From Bacillus sp. PAMC26568 (GTDB taxonomy: Bacteria; Bacillota; Bacilli; Bacillales; Bacillaceae): 64,000 nt of DNA. The notes beneath the pieces were generated by a model. It was not told where the DNA came from, ran no database searches, and worked only from the letters and a program-made list of their open reading frames with translations. The DNA is taken from the NCBI RefSeq assembly GCF_014235785.1, contig NZ_CP060137.1, forward strand, positions 2,728,001-2,792,000, given 5' to 3'. Positions 26,844 to 36,020 of this stretch are shown here, piece after piece (the first letter of the stretch is position 1; each line of letters starts with the position of its first letter). The position numbers and the translations under genes were made by a program.

Positions 26844-27404
26844 TACCATTAGCCCTTCTAATACCATTTTCAGGAAAACTTCAGAAACTTCCAGATCAGA
26901 CACCCTTCCATTTGGATCAAACCAGAAATAACTCCAATTCGTCATGCCAAGTATCCCGAAAGTGACAATATCCATCGGAAGGTCTTCCCGAAATTCGCCT
27001 GCAGCAATTCCTTCTTCTAGAATCTGTTGAATTTTTATTCTGAACAAATCCCTTTTGCCCACTACTTCTGCCATATCCTCTTTACTTAAATTTCTCATTT
27101 CACGGAAAAAAACTTTTGCGCTTAATCCTTCTTTTTCAATGTCGTGAATGAGCATATAAACAATTTCATGAAGTTTTTCTTTATGCAGCTTAGAGTCATC
27201 ATTCATGATTTCTTCCTGTTTGCGCAGAAGATCATCAATGTACTTTAAATGAATCGCCATCAGCAGCTCTGTTTTACTTGTATAATAGTAGTAAAAGGTC
27301 CCTTTCGTAACACTGAGTGCATCTACTATATCCTGAATCGATGTTTCTTTGAATCCTTTTTCTCCAAATAGCTGTATGCTTTGCTGTATGATTTTTTCTT
27401 TCAT
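26841..27404 (-). CDS. TetR/AcrR-family regulator of the island
   Basis: A 187-residue regulator. The N-terminal helix-turn-helix is typical: FGEKGFKETSIQDIVDALSV followed by TKGTFYYYYTSKTELL. The C-terminal domain (residues 60-187) is alpha-helical and fits the FadR/YsiA-like ligand fold, so an acyl-CoA effector is likely. It sits between two blocks of catabolic genes that share its presumed operator. Its own promoter has an extended -10 TGGTATAAT at 27445-27453 (minus strand). Autoregulation is not shown by a clear operator there. Confidence 0.92.
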   Translation of the reverse strand: MKEKIIQQSIQLFGEKGFKETSIQDIVDALSVTKGTFYYYYTSKTELLMAIHLKYIDDLLRKQEEIMNDDSKLHKEKLHEIVYMLIHDIEKEGLSAKVFFREMRNLSKEDMAEVVGKRDLFRIKIQQILEEGIAAGEFREDLPMDIVTFGILGMTNWSYFWFDPNGRVSDLEVSEVFLKMVLEGLMV

Positions 27405-27496
27405 TATGCCTAATCCTCTCTAGCCTAGATCCTATTTTAAACAGATTATACCATAAGCCGTTCTGCCCGAGATTCATAGATTATTATATCAATTTT

Positions 27497-29101
27497 TTAT
27501 CTTTGCACAGCTTCTTCTCTGAGAGCTCTTCGCAATATTTTGCCGACGCTCGTTTTCGGCAGCTGGTCGCGGAACTCTATTACGGCAGGTACTTTATAGG
27601 AAGCTAACTGACTGCGGCAAAATGATATGATTTCGTCTTCTGTTGCGCTTTTTCCTGATTTTAATACGGCAAATGCCTTCACTGTTTCTCCTCGATACGG
27701 ATCAGGAACTCCGATTACTACAGCTTCTTGAATGGCTTCATGCTCATAAAGCACTTCTTCAATGTCCCTCGGATAGATATTATACCCGCTTGCTATGATC
27801 ATATCTTTTTTACGGTCCACAATGTAGAGATATCCTTCTTCATCCACTTTCGCAATATCTCCTGTGAAAAGCCAGCCATTCCGAATGGTATTGGCTGTTT
27901 CTTCTGGCATATTCCAATACCCCTTCATCACCTGAGGCCCCTTAATAATGACTTCTCCGAGACTACCAGGCGGCACTTCTTCATTGCCAGTTGCGACATC
28001 CACAATTTTATAAGCTGTTCCGGGAACCCCAAGTCCTACACTCCCTGGCTTTCGCTCTGCAAAAGGGGGATTGCAGTGGGTCGTAGGGGCTGCTTCAGAT
28101 AAGCCATAGCCTTCTAAAATCTGCGCACCTGTTTTCCGTTCGAACTCTTTTAACAGCTCGACAGGCATAGGAGCACTGCCGCTATTGCAGATTCGAATGC
28201 TGCTGATGCCGTATTCTTCCGCCTTTGGATGGTTTGTAATTGCAACATACATCGTCGGCACTCCCGGAAAAATAGTAGGCTGCTCTCTTTTTATCGTCTG
28301 CATGACTTCTTCTAAGTCAAACCGAGGCAGCATGATCATTGAATTCCCGCGCAAAATCGTTAAGTTCATACACGAAGTCATACCAAAAACGTGAAATAAC
28401 GGGATAACCGTTAAACAGCGCTCTACTCCTGATTTTACATCGTTTTTAAAAAATTCATTCGATTGATAAATGTTGGCCATCAAGTTTCTGTGTGTGAGCA
28501 TTGCACCTTTAGAACGTCCTGTTGTCCCGCCTGTATATTGAAGGACGGCTATATCATGTTCTGGTTCAATTTGGACTGGAAGCACTTCCCCTCTGCCCAT
28601 GCCTAAAAATTGCTGGAATGTACAATCCCCTTCGTCAGGAAGGATTTCCTCCTGCAGACTGACTGTAATCACCTGTTTTAAGCTCGTATTCTCTTTTATT
28701 GCTTTAACTCTAGGGTAAAGAGCGTCAAATACCACAATGGTTTCTGCACCTGAATCATTCAGAATATAGTCCAATTCTCTTTCCACAAGCATCGGGTTCA
28801 CTTGAGTTATAATCGCTCCAGCTTTTAATGCACCGAAATATGCGACAACATACTGCGGACAATTCGGAAGCATGATGGCAACCCGATCACCTTTTTGAAT
28901 GCCATTTTTCTGAAGAGCAGATGTAAAGGCAAACACCATGCCTGCAATTTGCTGATACGAAATTGATTTTCCATAAAAAGAAATGGCTTCGTTCTCTCCA
29001 TACTTATGAACGGTTTCATCTAGCATTTGCGGAATCGAAATGTAAGGAATATCGAAATCATGACGCACATGATCAGGGTATTTTGCAAGCCATTTATCCA
29101 A
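27497..29101 (-). CDS. Long-chain fatty acid-CoA ligase
   Basis: A 534-residue AMP-forming ligase. P-loop YTGGTTGRSKGAMLTH near residue 195, EGYGLSEAAPTTHCNP, hinge WLFTGDIAKVDEEGYLYIVD, VDRKKDMIIASGYNIYPRDIE and the C-terminal KTSVGKILRR with catalytic Lys. FadD/LcfA type. The start codon is TTG at 29101 behind AAGGAGG. Last gene of the acyl-CoA dehydrogenase operon; 92 bases separate it from tetR. Confidence 0.93.
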   Translation of the reverse strand: MDKWLAKYPDHVRHDFDIPYISIPQMLDETVHKYGENEAISFYGKSISYQQIAGMVFAFTSALQKNGIQKGDRVAIMLPNCPQYVVAYFGALKAGAIITQVNPMLVERELDYILNDSGAETIVVFDALYPRVKAIKENTSLKQVITVSLQEEILPDEGDCTFQQFLGMGRGEVLPVQIEPEHDIAVLQYTGGTTGRSKGAMLTHRNLMANIYQSNEFFKNDVKSGVERCLTVIPLFHVFGMTSCMNLTILRGNSMIMLPRFDLEEVMQTIKREQPTIFPGVPTMYVAITNHPKAEEYGISSIRICNSGSAPMPVELLKEFERKTGAQILEGYGLSEAAPTTHCNPPFAERKPGSVGLGVPGTAYKIVDVATGNEEVPPGSLGEVIIKGPQVMKGYWNMPEETANTIRNGWLFTGDIAKVDEEGYLYIVDRKKDMIIASGYNIYPRDIEEVLYEHEAIQEAVVIGVPDPYRGETVKAFAVLKSGKSATEDEIISFCRSQLASYKVPAVIEFRDQLPKTSVGKILRRALREEAVQR

Positions 29102-29124
29102 TGAATGGTTCCTCCTTTATTTCC

Positions 29125-29877
29125 CTAAAAGGTAATGGTTCCGCCATCAACAAGCAGCGTAGTCGCTGTTACATAAGACGCATCGTCACTTGCCAGAAAT
29201 AACACAGCCTTGGCTACTTCCTCAGGCTGGCCAATTCTTGCCAAAGCATTTGATTTCGTATAAATTTCCCATCTTCTTTCATCATTTCGCCATTCATCCA
29301 CAATAGATGTATCAATGACACCTGGAGCAATTGCGTTCACACGTATCTTTTTCTTTCCGTAGTCAAGCGCCGCATTTTTTGTAAGTGCAATAACGCCTGC
29401 TTTTGAAGCATTATAAGGTGCAAGCAGCTTTTTCCCTTTTATCCCAAGTACACTTGAGGTATTGATAATAGAACCGCCATCACCATCTATCATAAATGGA
29501 ACAGCATATTTCATTCCTAAGAAGACACCCTTTAGATTTATGTCCACCACACGATCCCATTCTCCAATTTCCATATCCCCAAGCTTTACGCTCTGATTTG
29601 AAACGCCGGCATTATTGAAAAGAATATCCAGTTTTCCGTATTCGTTTACAGCCGTGTTCATTAATGCTTCAACTTCTTTTGGGTTTGTAACATCTGTTTT
29701 TACAAAAATGCAATTATTATTTTTCTCTCTAATCTCATGAGCAGCCTTTTCTCCTGCTTCACTGTTAAAATCACCTATTACTACCTTTGCTCCATGTTCA
29801 GCAAATAAAAGAGCCGCAGCTTTTCCTATCCCATTTCCTCCTCCGGTAATGACAGCAACTTTTCCGGAAAGTCTCAT
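29125..29877 (-). CDS. Short-chain dehydrogenase/reductase
   Basis: A 250-residue classical SDR. TGGGNGIGKAAALLF near residue 11, NNAGVSNQ, TSSVLGIKGKK and active-site YNASKAG. The C-terminal ASYVTATTLLVDGGTITF resembles BDH/FabG enzymes. The Asp in VVIGDFNSEAG after the second strand suggests NAD rather than NADP. Overlaps the thiolase stop by four bases (ATGA). Confidence 0.88.
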   Translation of the reverse strand: MRLSGKVAVITGGGNGIGKAAALLFAEHGAKVVIGDFNSEAGEKAAHEIREKNNNCIFVKTDVTNPKEVEALMNTAVNEYGKLDILFNNAGVSNQSVKLGDMEIGEWDRVVDINLKGVFLGMKYAVPFMIDGDGGSIINTSSVLGIKGKKLLAPYNASKAGVIALTKNAALDYGKKKIRVNAIAPGVIDTSIVDEWRNDERRWEIYTKSNALARIGQPEEVAKAVLFLASDDASYVTATTLLVDGGTITF

Positions 29878-31052
29878 TGGTTTGTTTCTCTTTCAATAAT
29901 CGTTGCAATACCCTGTCCCCCGCCAATACAAGCAGTAATCAAAGCATAGCGTCCTCCTGACCGTTTCAGCTCATAAATAGCCTTTGTCATTAAGATCGCT
30001 CCGGTTGCACCAAGCGGATGGCCGTGAGCGATCGCTCCTCCATTTACGTTTAGCTTGGTATGGTCAAAAACAAGCTCGCGGTCACAAGCTAAAACTTGTG
30101 CTGCAAACGCCTCATTAAGTTCAACTAAATCCATGTCAGATAAAGATAAATTGGCTTTTTCAAGTACTTTTTTCACAGCTGGGACAGGTCCGATTCCCAT
30201 AATATTCGGATCAACACCTGCAACAGCATATTGTTTCACCGTGCATAGCGGTGTTAAACCAAGCTCTTCTGCTTTCTCTCTTGACATGATAACGAGTGCT
30301 GATGCAGCATCATTTAGTCCAGAGCTGCTTCCGGCCGTAACCGTTCCGTCTTCTTTAAATGCTGGCCCCAATGCTTTTAAAGCTTCTATTGTTGTATTCG
30401 GGCGGGGATGTTCGTCTGCTTTGAAAAGAACAGGGTCTCCTTTTCTTTGAGGGATTTCAATTGGCACAATCTGTTCATCAAATCTTCCCTCTGAAACAGC
30501 TTGAGCCATTCTTTGCTGACTGCGGAGAGCATATTCGTCCTGTTCTTCCCTGCTTATCTCATATTTGGAGACCAAATTTTCAGCTGTAATGCCCATCGGC
30601 GGATTTCCAATTTCCTTTGGTGACAGAACAGCTGATTTGAACTTGGGAGGAGCGGGATTGTACGCTTTTTTCGGTTTTTCCATTAAATATGGAGCAAGAG
30701 ACATACTCTCAGTGCCGCCTGCAATAAAGATGTCTCCATCACCTGCTTTAATCGCCTGAGCAGCAAGATTAACTGCATTGATTCCAGATCCGCATTGACG
30801 ATCCACTGTCATTCCCGGTATATCCATTGATAGTCCAGTAGATAATGCTGTTAATCTGGCAATATTCCCCCCGCCTGAAAGGACATTTCCAAAGATGACA
30901 TCGTCAATCATATCTGGAGAGATATTTGCTCTTTTTATCGCCTCTGTGATTACGATTGCCCCAAATTCATTTGCTTCCATTGAAGAAAGTGTTCCGCCTT
31001 GTCTCCCGATTGGAGTTCTGACAGCTGCTACGATTACTGGATCACGATTCAT
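29874..31052 (-). CDS. Acetyl-CoA acyltransferase (thiolase)
   Basis: A 392-residue degradative-type thiolase. The nucleophile cysteine lies in TVDRQCGSGINAVNLAAQAI (about residue 87), with VNGGAIAHGHPLGATG and CIGGGQGIATIIE near the C-terminus, all catalytic residues present. Cleaves 3-oxoacyl-CoA with CoA to acetyl-CoA (or propionyl-CoA) and a shortened acyl-CoA. Third gene of the acyl-CoA dehydrogenase operon. Confidence 0.95.
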   Translation of the reverse strand: MNRDPVIVAAVRTPIGRQGGTLSSMEANEFGAIVITEAIKRANISPDMIDDVIFGNVLSGGGNIARLTALSTGLSMDIPGMTVDRQCGSGINAVNLAAQAIKAGDGDIFIAGGTESMSLAPYLMEKPKKAYNPAPPKFKSAVLSPKEIGNPPMGITAENLVSKYEISREEQDEYALRSQQRMAQAVSEGRFDEQIVPIEIPQRKGDPVLFKADEHPRPNTTIEALKALGPAFKEDGTVTAGSSSGLNDAASALVIMSREKAEELGLTPLCTVKQYAVAGVDPNIMGIGPVPAVKKVLEKANLSLSDMDLVELNEAFAAQVLACDRELVFDHTKLNVNGGAIAHGHPLGATGAILMTKAIYELKRSGGRYALITACIGGGQGIATIIERETNQ

Positions 31053-31071
31053 TTTTTAAAAACCCCTTCCT

Positions 31072-31848
31072 TTACATGGCATGTGTTCCGCCATCTACGA
31101 CGAGAACATCACCCGTGATGAAATCAGAAGCTCTTGCTGCTAAAAACAAGGCAGCGCCTTTTAAATCCTGATCTGTTCCAAATCGCTTAAGCGGTGTGAT
31201 ACTAAGGAAATGGTCTTCTCCCTGTTCAATAATCACCTTCGACATTTTCGTTGGAAAGAAACCAGGAGCAAGAGCATTGACATTAATGTTATGAGGACCC
31301 CACTTCACAGCCAAATCCTTCGTAAAAGTGATGACGGCGCCCTTGCTCGTGTTGTACGCAATCGTATCCATGTAACGCGGGTCAGTTCCTCCGAGTCCTG
31401 CTACTGAAGCAATATTTATGATTTTTCCGCTCTTTTGCTCAATCATATGTTTTCCAGCTTCCTGAGACATCAGGAATGTTCCGGTTACATTGACATTCAT
31501 TACTTTATTCCATGCTTCAAGCGGCATTTCCTGAACAGGAGCACCCCATGTTGCTCCGCTGTTGTTAACTAGAATATCAATTTTTCCGAACGTATCAATT
31601 GCCGCTTTAACAACGTTTCTCACATCATCAATATTTGTTACATCACACGCTAAACCAATGGCTTTAACTCCATATTCAGCCCTTAATCGGTTTGCCACTT
31701 CTTCGCACGCCTCTGCCTTTCGTGAGCAAAGCACAAGTGAAGCACCTGCCTGTGCAAAACCTTCAGCCATTTGCTCGCCGAGTCCTCGCCCTCCGCCTGT
31801 AACAATGGCTACCTTGTCTGTTAAATCAAACATCTCTTTTACATGCAT
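31072..31848 (-). CDS. Short-chain dehydrogenase/reductase
   Basis: A 258-residue classical SDR. TGGGRGLGEQMAEGFAQAG near residue 17, NNSGATWG, ASVAGLGGTD and YNTSKGAVITFTKDLA. The Arg/Lys after the second strand (VLCSRKAEAC) suggests NADP. Together with the neighbouring SDRs it offers three candidates for alcohol or 3-hydroxy oxidation in the pathway. The ATG at 31848 follows GGAGGAG. Confidence 0.88.
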   Translation of the reverse strand: MHVKEMFDLTDKVAIVTGGGRGLGEQMAEGFAQAGASLVLCSRKAEACEEVANRLRAEYGVKAIGLACDVTNIDDVRNVVKAAIDTFGKIDILVNNSGATWGAPVQEMPLEAWNKVMNVNVTGTFLMSQEAGKHMIEQKSGKIINIASVAGLGGTDPRYMDTIAYNTSKGAVITFTKDLAVKWGPHNINVNALAPGFFPTKMSKVIIEQGEDHFLSITPLKRFGTDQDLKGAALFLAARASDFITGDVLVVDGGTHAM

Positions 31849-31860
31849 GCTTTCTCCTCC

Positions 31861-33087
31861 TTATACGGTTTGAAGATTCACATCATATTTTTTAAGTTCA
31901 AGCCTTGCCAATTGTGCGCGATGCACTTCATCAGGACCATCTGCAATCCGGAGTGTTCTTGCATTTGCCCATTGAGCGGCAAGCGGTGTATCTTCACTGA
32001 CTCCAGCTGCACCAAACGCCTGAATAGCACGATCAATTACTTTTAAAGCCATATTAGGAGCAATCACTTTAATCATCGCAATCTCTGTTTTAGCAGCTTT
32101 ATTGCCGACTGTATCCATCATATAAGCAGCTTTTAGCGTCAGTAAGCGAGCCTGTTCAATTTCAATGCGGGAGTCTGCGATCCATTCTCTTATAACACCT
32201 TGACTTGAAATCAGTTTGCCGAACGCTTCTCTTTTTTGTACACGCTTACATAATTCTTCAAGTGCACGTTCAGCTGCCCCGATCAGTCTCATACAGTGAT
32301 GAATTCTTCCAGGTCCAAGCCGGCCTTGGGCGATCGCAAATCCTTTTCCTTCTCCAAGTAAAATATTTGCAGCTGGTACACGTACGTTATCAAATGTAAT
32401 CTCAGCGTGACCATGTGGTGCGTGATCATAACCGAATACAGGCAATACTCTTTCGATTTTTACACCTGATGTACCAAGAGGAACCAAGATCATCGACTGC
32501 TGTTCATATTTTGGTGCCTTGAAATCCGATTTTCCCATGACGATCGCAATTTCACAGCGAGGATCGCCTGCACCAGAGGACCACCATTTTTTTCCGTTTA
32601 CGACATACTCATCTCCGTCGCGAATGATGCTGGCCTCAATATTCGTCGCATCAGCTGAAGCAACATCAGGTTCAGTCATTGAAAAACAAGAACGAATTTT
32701 GCCGTCAAGCAAAGGTTTCAGCCATTTCTCTTTTTGCTCTTCTGTTCCATAGCGGACAAGAACCTCCATATTTCCTGTGTCTGGAGCTGCACAGTTAAAC
32801 ACTTCAGGTGCAAGCAATGAGCGTCCCATGATTTCACAAAGCGGCGCATATTCTAAATTTGTAAGACCTGCCCCATACTCGCTCTCTGGTAAAAACAAAT
32901 TCCATAATCCCCGTTCTTTAGCCTTGTTTTTCAGCTCTTCCATAATGGACGGAATTTCAGTCCATCTTGAATCCTGCGCATTTAATTGCTCTTCATACTT
33001 TTTTTCATTTGGATAAACGAATTCTTCCATAAAAGATGTCACTTGTTTTTGAAGTTCAAGTACCTTGTCTGAATAAGTGAAATTCAA
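31861..33087 (-). CDS. Acyl-CoA dehydrogenase, ACAD10/11 type
   Basis: A 408-residue flavoprotein. It resembles the C-terminal dehydrogenase domain of ACAD11: [80 protein letters not shown] and [19 protein letters not shown]. In that family a phosphorylated 4-hydroxyacyl-CoA is converted to an enoyl- or 3-hydroxyacyl-CoA (established for ACAD10/11 and LvaC). The start codon is TTG at 33087 behind GAGAGGGTG. It heads the island's first operon, with a TetR-type operator in its leader. Confidence 0.92.
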   Translation of the reverse strand: MNFTYSDKVLELQKQVTSFMEEFVYPNEKKYEEQLNAQDSRWTEIPSIMEELKNKAKERGLWNLFLPESEYGAGLTNLEYAPLCEIMGRSLLAPEVFNCAAPDTGNMEVLVRYGTEEQKEKWLKPLLDGKIRSCFSMTEPDVASADATNIEASIIRDGDEYVVNGKKWWSSGAGDPRCEIAIVMGKSDFKAPKYEQQSMILVPLGTSGVKIERVLPVFGYDHAPHGHAEITFDNVRVPAANILLGEGKGFAIAQGRLGPGRIHHCMRLIGAAERALEELCKRVQKREAFGKLISSQGVIREWIADSRIEIEQARLLTLKAAYMMDTVGNKAAKTEIAMIKVIAPNMALKVIDRAIQAFGAAGVSEDTPLAAQWANARTLRIADGPDEVHRAQLARLELKKYDVNLQTV

Positions 33088-33108
33088 TTAAATCACCCTC
33101 TCTTTAAA

Positions 33109-33132
33109 CTTACTAACCGGTTGGTATGTAAA
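33109..33132. promoter_or_regulatory. Putative TetR operator upstream of the acyl-CoA dehydrogenase operon
   Basis: TACTAACCGGTTGGTATGT; the CCGG centre with AACC/GGTT arms is an imperfect palindrome. On the minus strand a promoter candidate, TTGTCT then TATGAT with 18-base spacing, lies just upstream at about 33140-33175, so the repressor would sit near the transcription start. Confidence 0.75.
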
Positions 33133-33347
33133 TCTATTTCTATCATAATATGTTTCTGTGAAAAAAGACAACTATTATTCTAAAAATTCTAATAAATTAA
33201 TTCTTTTATCTGCTTGTATTCCCTTGGAAAAATAACTTTCCATTCTGAAAAGAAAGTGATATAATTCACTTGTTTTATGTGTAAATGACAAAGAAGAAAT
33301 AATGAAAATAGATATTTATTTTTTATAAAAGAAGGTGGGAATACAAA

Positions 33348-34820
33348 TTGTCGCAATATGAAACACCGTTATTCACCGGTTTAAAAGAGCATGCAAAAAA
33401 AGACCCTGTTCAATTCCATATCCCTGGACATAAAAAAGGCGCTGGCATCGATCCAGAGTTTCGTTCGTTTATTGGTGCTCAGGCCCTTTCAATAGATTTA
33501 ATTAATATTGGCCCTTTAGATGATCTTCACTCTCCAAAGGGTATGATTAAAAAAGCTCAGGATTTAGCTGCAGAAGCATTTGGAGCAGATCATACATTTT
33601 TCTCCGTACAAGGTACGAGCGGAGCAATTATGACCATGGTCATGGCTGTCTGCGGACCTGGAGATAAAATCCTTGTTCCCCGAAATGTTCATAAATCGGT
33701 TATGTCAGCTGTCGTTTTCTCGGGTGCTACTCCAATCTTTATTCATCCTGAAATTGATAAAGAATTAGGAATATCACATGGAATTACAACCGAATCAGTT
33801 GAACATGCACTAGAGCAGCATCCAGATGCAAAAGGTTTGCTTGTTATCAATCCTACTTATTTTGGGGTATCAGCAGATTTAAAGAAAATCGTTGAAATCG
33901 CACACTCATACAATGTGCCTGTTTTAGTGGATGAGGCTCATGGAGTGCATATCCATTTCCACGAGGACTTGCCGATGTCGGCGATGCAGGCTGGAGCAGA
34001 TATGGCTGCAACAAGCGTTCATAAGCTTGGCGGATCGATGACACAAAGTTCTATCTTAAATGTCCGCGAAGGATTGGTTTCCGTTCAAAGAGTTCAAACA
34101 ATCTTAAGCATGCTGACAACTACATCTACATCCTACCTGCTTTTAGCTTCACTTGATGTGGCAAGAAAACGTCTGGCTACAGAAGGACGCGAACTTGCCG
34201 AACAAGCTATTCGCCTGGCGAATGACACTCGCAAAAAGATAAATGAGATTGAGAAGATAGAGTGCATCGGCGAAGAGATTGTCGGAACCGAAGCAGCATT
34301 TGATTTTGATCCGACAAAGCTGATCATCTCCATTAAAGAGCTCGGTTTAAATGGGTATGATGTAGAGAAATGGCTTCGTGAAAACTATAATATTGAAGTA
34401 GAAATGTCGGACTTATATAACATCCTTTGCATTATTACACCAGGAGATACAGAAAGAGAGACAGGCATCTTAATTGAAGCGCTTCATGCACTTTCTTCTG
34501 AATTTATCAACGCTTCAGCAGACTTAATAAAACCGACTGTTATGCTGCCGGATATTCCTGTATTGGCTTTAACACCGCGTGATGCGTTTTATGCTGAAAC
34601 GGAGATCGTCCCTTTTAGTGAATCAGCCGGACGCATTATTGCAGAATTTATCATGGTTTATCCTCCGGGAATCCCAATTTTTATTCCTGGTGAAATCATT
34701 TCAGAGGAAAATCTCGCATATGTGCGTAAAAACTTAGAAGTCGGACTTCCAGTTCAAGGTCCTGAAGATCCTGAGCTTAACTATTTAAGAGTGATAAAAG
34801 AACATAAGGCAATTAGATAG
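33348..34820 (+). CDS. speA: Arginine decarboxylase
   Basis: A 490-residue PLP enzyme of the Orn/Lys/Arg decarboxylase group I family; forms agmatine from arginine for polyamine synthesis. Seen: ETPLFTGLKEHAKKDPVQFH start, FHIPGHKKGAG, VNPTYFGVSADL, the DEAHGVHIHFH PLP pocket and the SVHKLGGSMTQSS lysine (near residue 228). The C-terminal domain ends with YPPGIPIFIPGE. The start is TTG at 33348 behind AGAAGGTGGG, matching the N-terminus of SpeA. Clearly orthologous in position to B. subtilis speA. A terminator follows. Confidence 0.95.
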   Translation: MSQYETPLFTGLKEHAKKDPVQFHIPGHKKGAGIDPEFRSFIGAQALSIDLINIGPLDDLHSPKGMIKKAQDLAAEAFGADHTFFSVQGTSGAIMTMVMAVCGPGDKILVPRNVHKSVMSAVVFSGATPIFIHPEIDKELGISHGITTESVEHALEQHPDAKGLLVINPTYFGVSADLKKIVEIAHSYNVPVLVDEAHGVHIHFHEDLPMSAMQAGADMAATSVHKLGGSMTQSSILNVREGLVSVQRVQTILSMLTTTSTSYLLLASLDVARKRLATEGRELAEQAIRLANDTRKKINEIEKIECIGEEIVGTEAAFDFDPTKLIISIKELGLNGYDVEKWLRENYNIEVEMSDLYNILCIITPGDTERETGILIEALHALSSEFINASADLIKPTVMLPDIPVLALTPRDAFYAETEIVPFSESAGRIIAEFIMVYPPGIPIFIPGEIISEENLAYVRKNLEVGLPVQGPEDPELNYLRVIKEHKAIR

Positions 34821-34828
34821 ATAATAGC

Positions 34829-34863
34829 AAAAAAGGCGATTCTTGCATGAATCGCCTTTTTTG
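34829..34863 (+). terminator. Terminator of speA
   Basis: AAAAAAGGCGATTC...GAATCGCCTTTTTTG, a strong hairpin with T run nine bases after the stop codon. Confidence 0.9.
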
Positions 34864-34930
34864 CGCATGATTTGTTGCGTTCGTTACGTATTCAACTTCC
34901 AAGAGGCATCGATCAACGTCGGCATTTGTC

Positions 34931-35467
34931 AAATAAAGTGCTTCAAATCAAGTTATGACACAACAAATACCCGATCACGAAAATAAGTGTTCAAATCAAG
35001 TTATGAGGCAATAAATATGTCAAATCACCAAAATAAGTGCTTCAAATCAAGTTATGACGCAATAAATATGCCCAATCACGAAAATAAGTGCTTCAAATCA
35101 AGTTATGACGCAACAAATATGCCCAATCACGAAAATAAGTGCTTCAAATCAAGTTATGATGCAACAAATCACGAAAATAAGTGCTTCAAATCAAGTTATG
35201 ACGCAACAAATATGCCTGATCACCAAAATAAGTGCTTCAAATAAGTTATGACGCAACAAATATGCCCGATCACCAAAATAAGTGCTTCAAATCAAGTTAT
35301 GACGCAACAAATATGCCCGATCACCAAAATAAGTGCTTCAAATCAAGTTATGATGCAATAAATATGCCCAATCACCAAAATAAGTGCTTCAAACCAAGTT
35401 ATGACGCAACAAATATGCCCGATCACCAAAATAAGTGCTTCAAACCAAGTTATGATGCCACAAAAAA
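34931..35467. repeat. 51-bp minisatellite array, about 11 copies
   Basis: Tandem units of 51 bp, each beginning AAATAAGTGCTTCAAATCAA and continuing GTTATGACGCAACAAATATG and CCCGATCACCA. Ten near-complete copies and a partial last one. Copy 5 (35133-35174) has lost 9 bp and copy 7 (35226-35275) one base. Copies differ at a few positions (GACG/GATG, ACA/ATA, GAT/AAT, CACGA/CACCA). No spacers, so not a CRISPR. One frame is open across the array (17-residue repeats such as CFKSSYDATNMPDHQNK) but there is no ribosome binding site and copy 7 is frameshifted, so I treat it as noncoding. Confidence 0.93.
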
Positions 35468-35756
35468 GAGTCGGACACCCTCAAAAAATGCATCCAAGGT
35501 GCCGGAACTAGAAGTGAATGGATTAGTGGTCAATATTCAATCGAACGTTCTGTCTTAGTGGTTACAATAATGATTGAACGGTCACAAATCAATTGCCAAC
35601 AATCAGAATTTCATTCCATTATATAGGAAAAATACATTTTTTCTCTCAAAATTATTTTTGGAGCACATCCCGTATGTGTGCGTGTTCAAAAAATGAAATT
35701 GTATGTACTCTTCCAATTCCCTCCTAATGATTACTTCTGATTTTTCACTTATTGCT
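35468..35756. other. Gene-free AT-rich spacer
   Basis: About 290 bases between the minisatellite and the SR1 terminator. I see no supported gene, promoter or repeat; a 37-codon minus-strand frame at 35603-35716 was judged too weak. Confidence 0.6.
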
Positions 35757-35809
35757 AAAAAAATAAAAGCATGCAAGAAAATCCTGCATGCTTTCTATCT
35801 ATCTTCTAT

Positions 35810-35950
35810 TTAAACCCCTTGAATAACCGTTATTTCTCTTTCAGGTACTTGGCAATCGCAGCTGGTGCACTTCCCGTACAACACACTGACCTTTTCATCT
35901 TCAAAATGATCGATTGTACTATTGCATGTTTGACATACGATTGTTCCCAT
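35810..35950 (-). CDS. sr1P: SR1P small peptide
   Basis: A 46-residue peptide starting MGTIVCQTCNSTIDHFEDEK, almost the SR1P N-terminus, with CxxC pairs CQTC and CTSCDC that look zinc-binding. In B. subtilis SR1P binds GapA and favours GapA interaction with RNase J1 (established); rnjA is 12 kb away in this window. The C-terminal tail (QVPEREITVIQGV) is longer than the 39-residue B. subtilis peptide. The ATG at 35950 follows AAAGGGG. Confidence 0.88.
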   Translation of the reverse strand: MGTIVCQTCNSTIDHFEDEKVSVLYGKCTSCDCQVPEREITVIQGV

Positions 35951-35993
35951 CACACATACCCCTTTTTCAATGAATTTGCGCTTTGCACATTAT

Positions 35994-36007
35994 TGAAAGC
36001 GCTTAAT
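35994..36007. promoter_or_regulatory. cre-like CcpA site in the SR1 leader
   Basis: TGAAAGCGCTTAAT, 12 of 14 positions of the cre consensus (its complement ATTAAGCGCTTTCA fits similarly). Just downstream of the SR1 start. CcpA contributes to SR1 control in B. subtilis. Confidence 0.6.
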
Positions 36008-36020
36008 AGTTTGTAACTCT

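Larger units (their letters stand above)
35757..36014 (-). ncRNA. SR1-type dual-function RNA
   Basis: Minus-strand transcription unit of about 255 nt. It starts from a sigma-A-like promoter (36021-36049) and ends at the hairpin AAAGCATGCA / TGCATGCTTT plus T run at about 35763-35797. It encodes SR1P and lies near speA, exactly as SR1 does in B. subtilis. There SR1 base-pairs with ahrC mRNA (arginine catabolism activator) and encodes a peptide (established). The antisense function here is inferred by homology. Confidence 0.82.

Noticed and set aside
34931-35467. CRISPR array
   Set aside because: Units abut directly with no variable spacers, unit length is 51 bp and there are no cas genes.
34987-35558. 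Protein made of 17-residue repeats (two overlapping frames)
   Set aside because: No ribosome binding site, GTG-type start inside a repeat unit and a frameshift in copy 7.
35603-35716. 37-codon minus-strand ORF (TTG start after TAGGAGGG)
   Set aside because: Spacing to the SD is too short, composition is AT-driven and no family was recognised.
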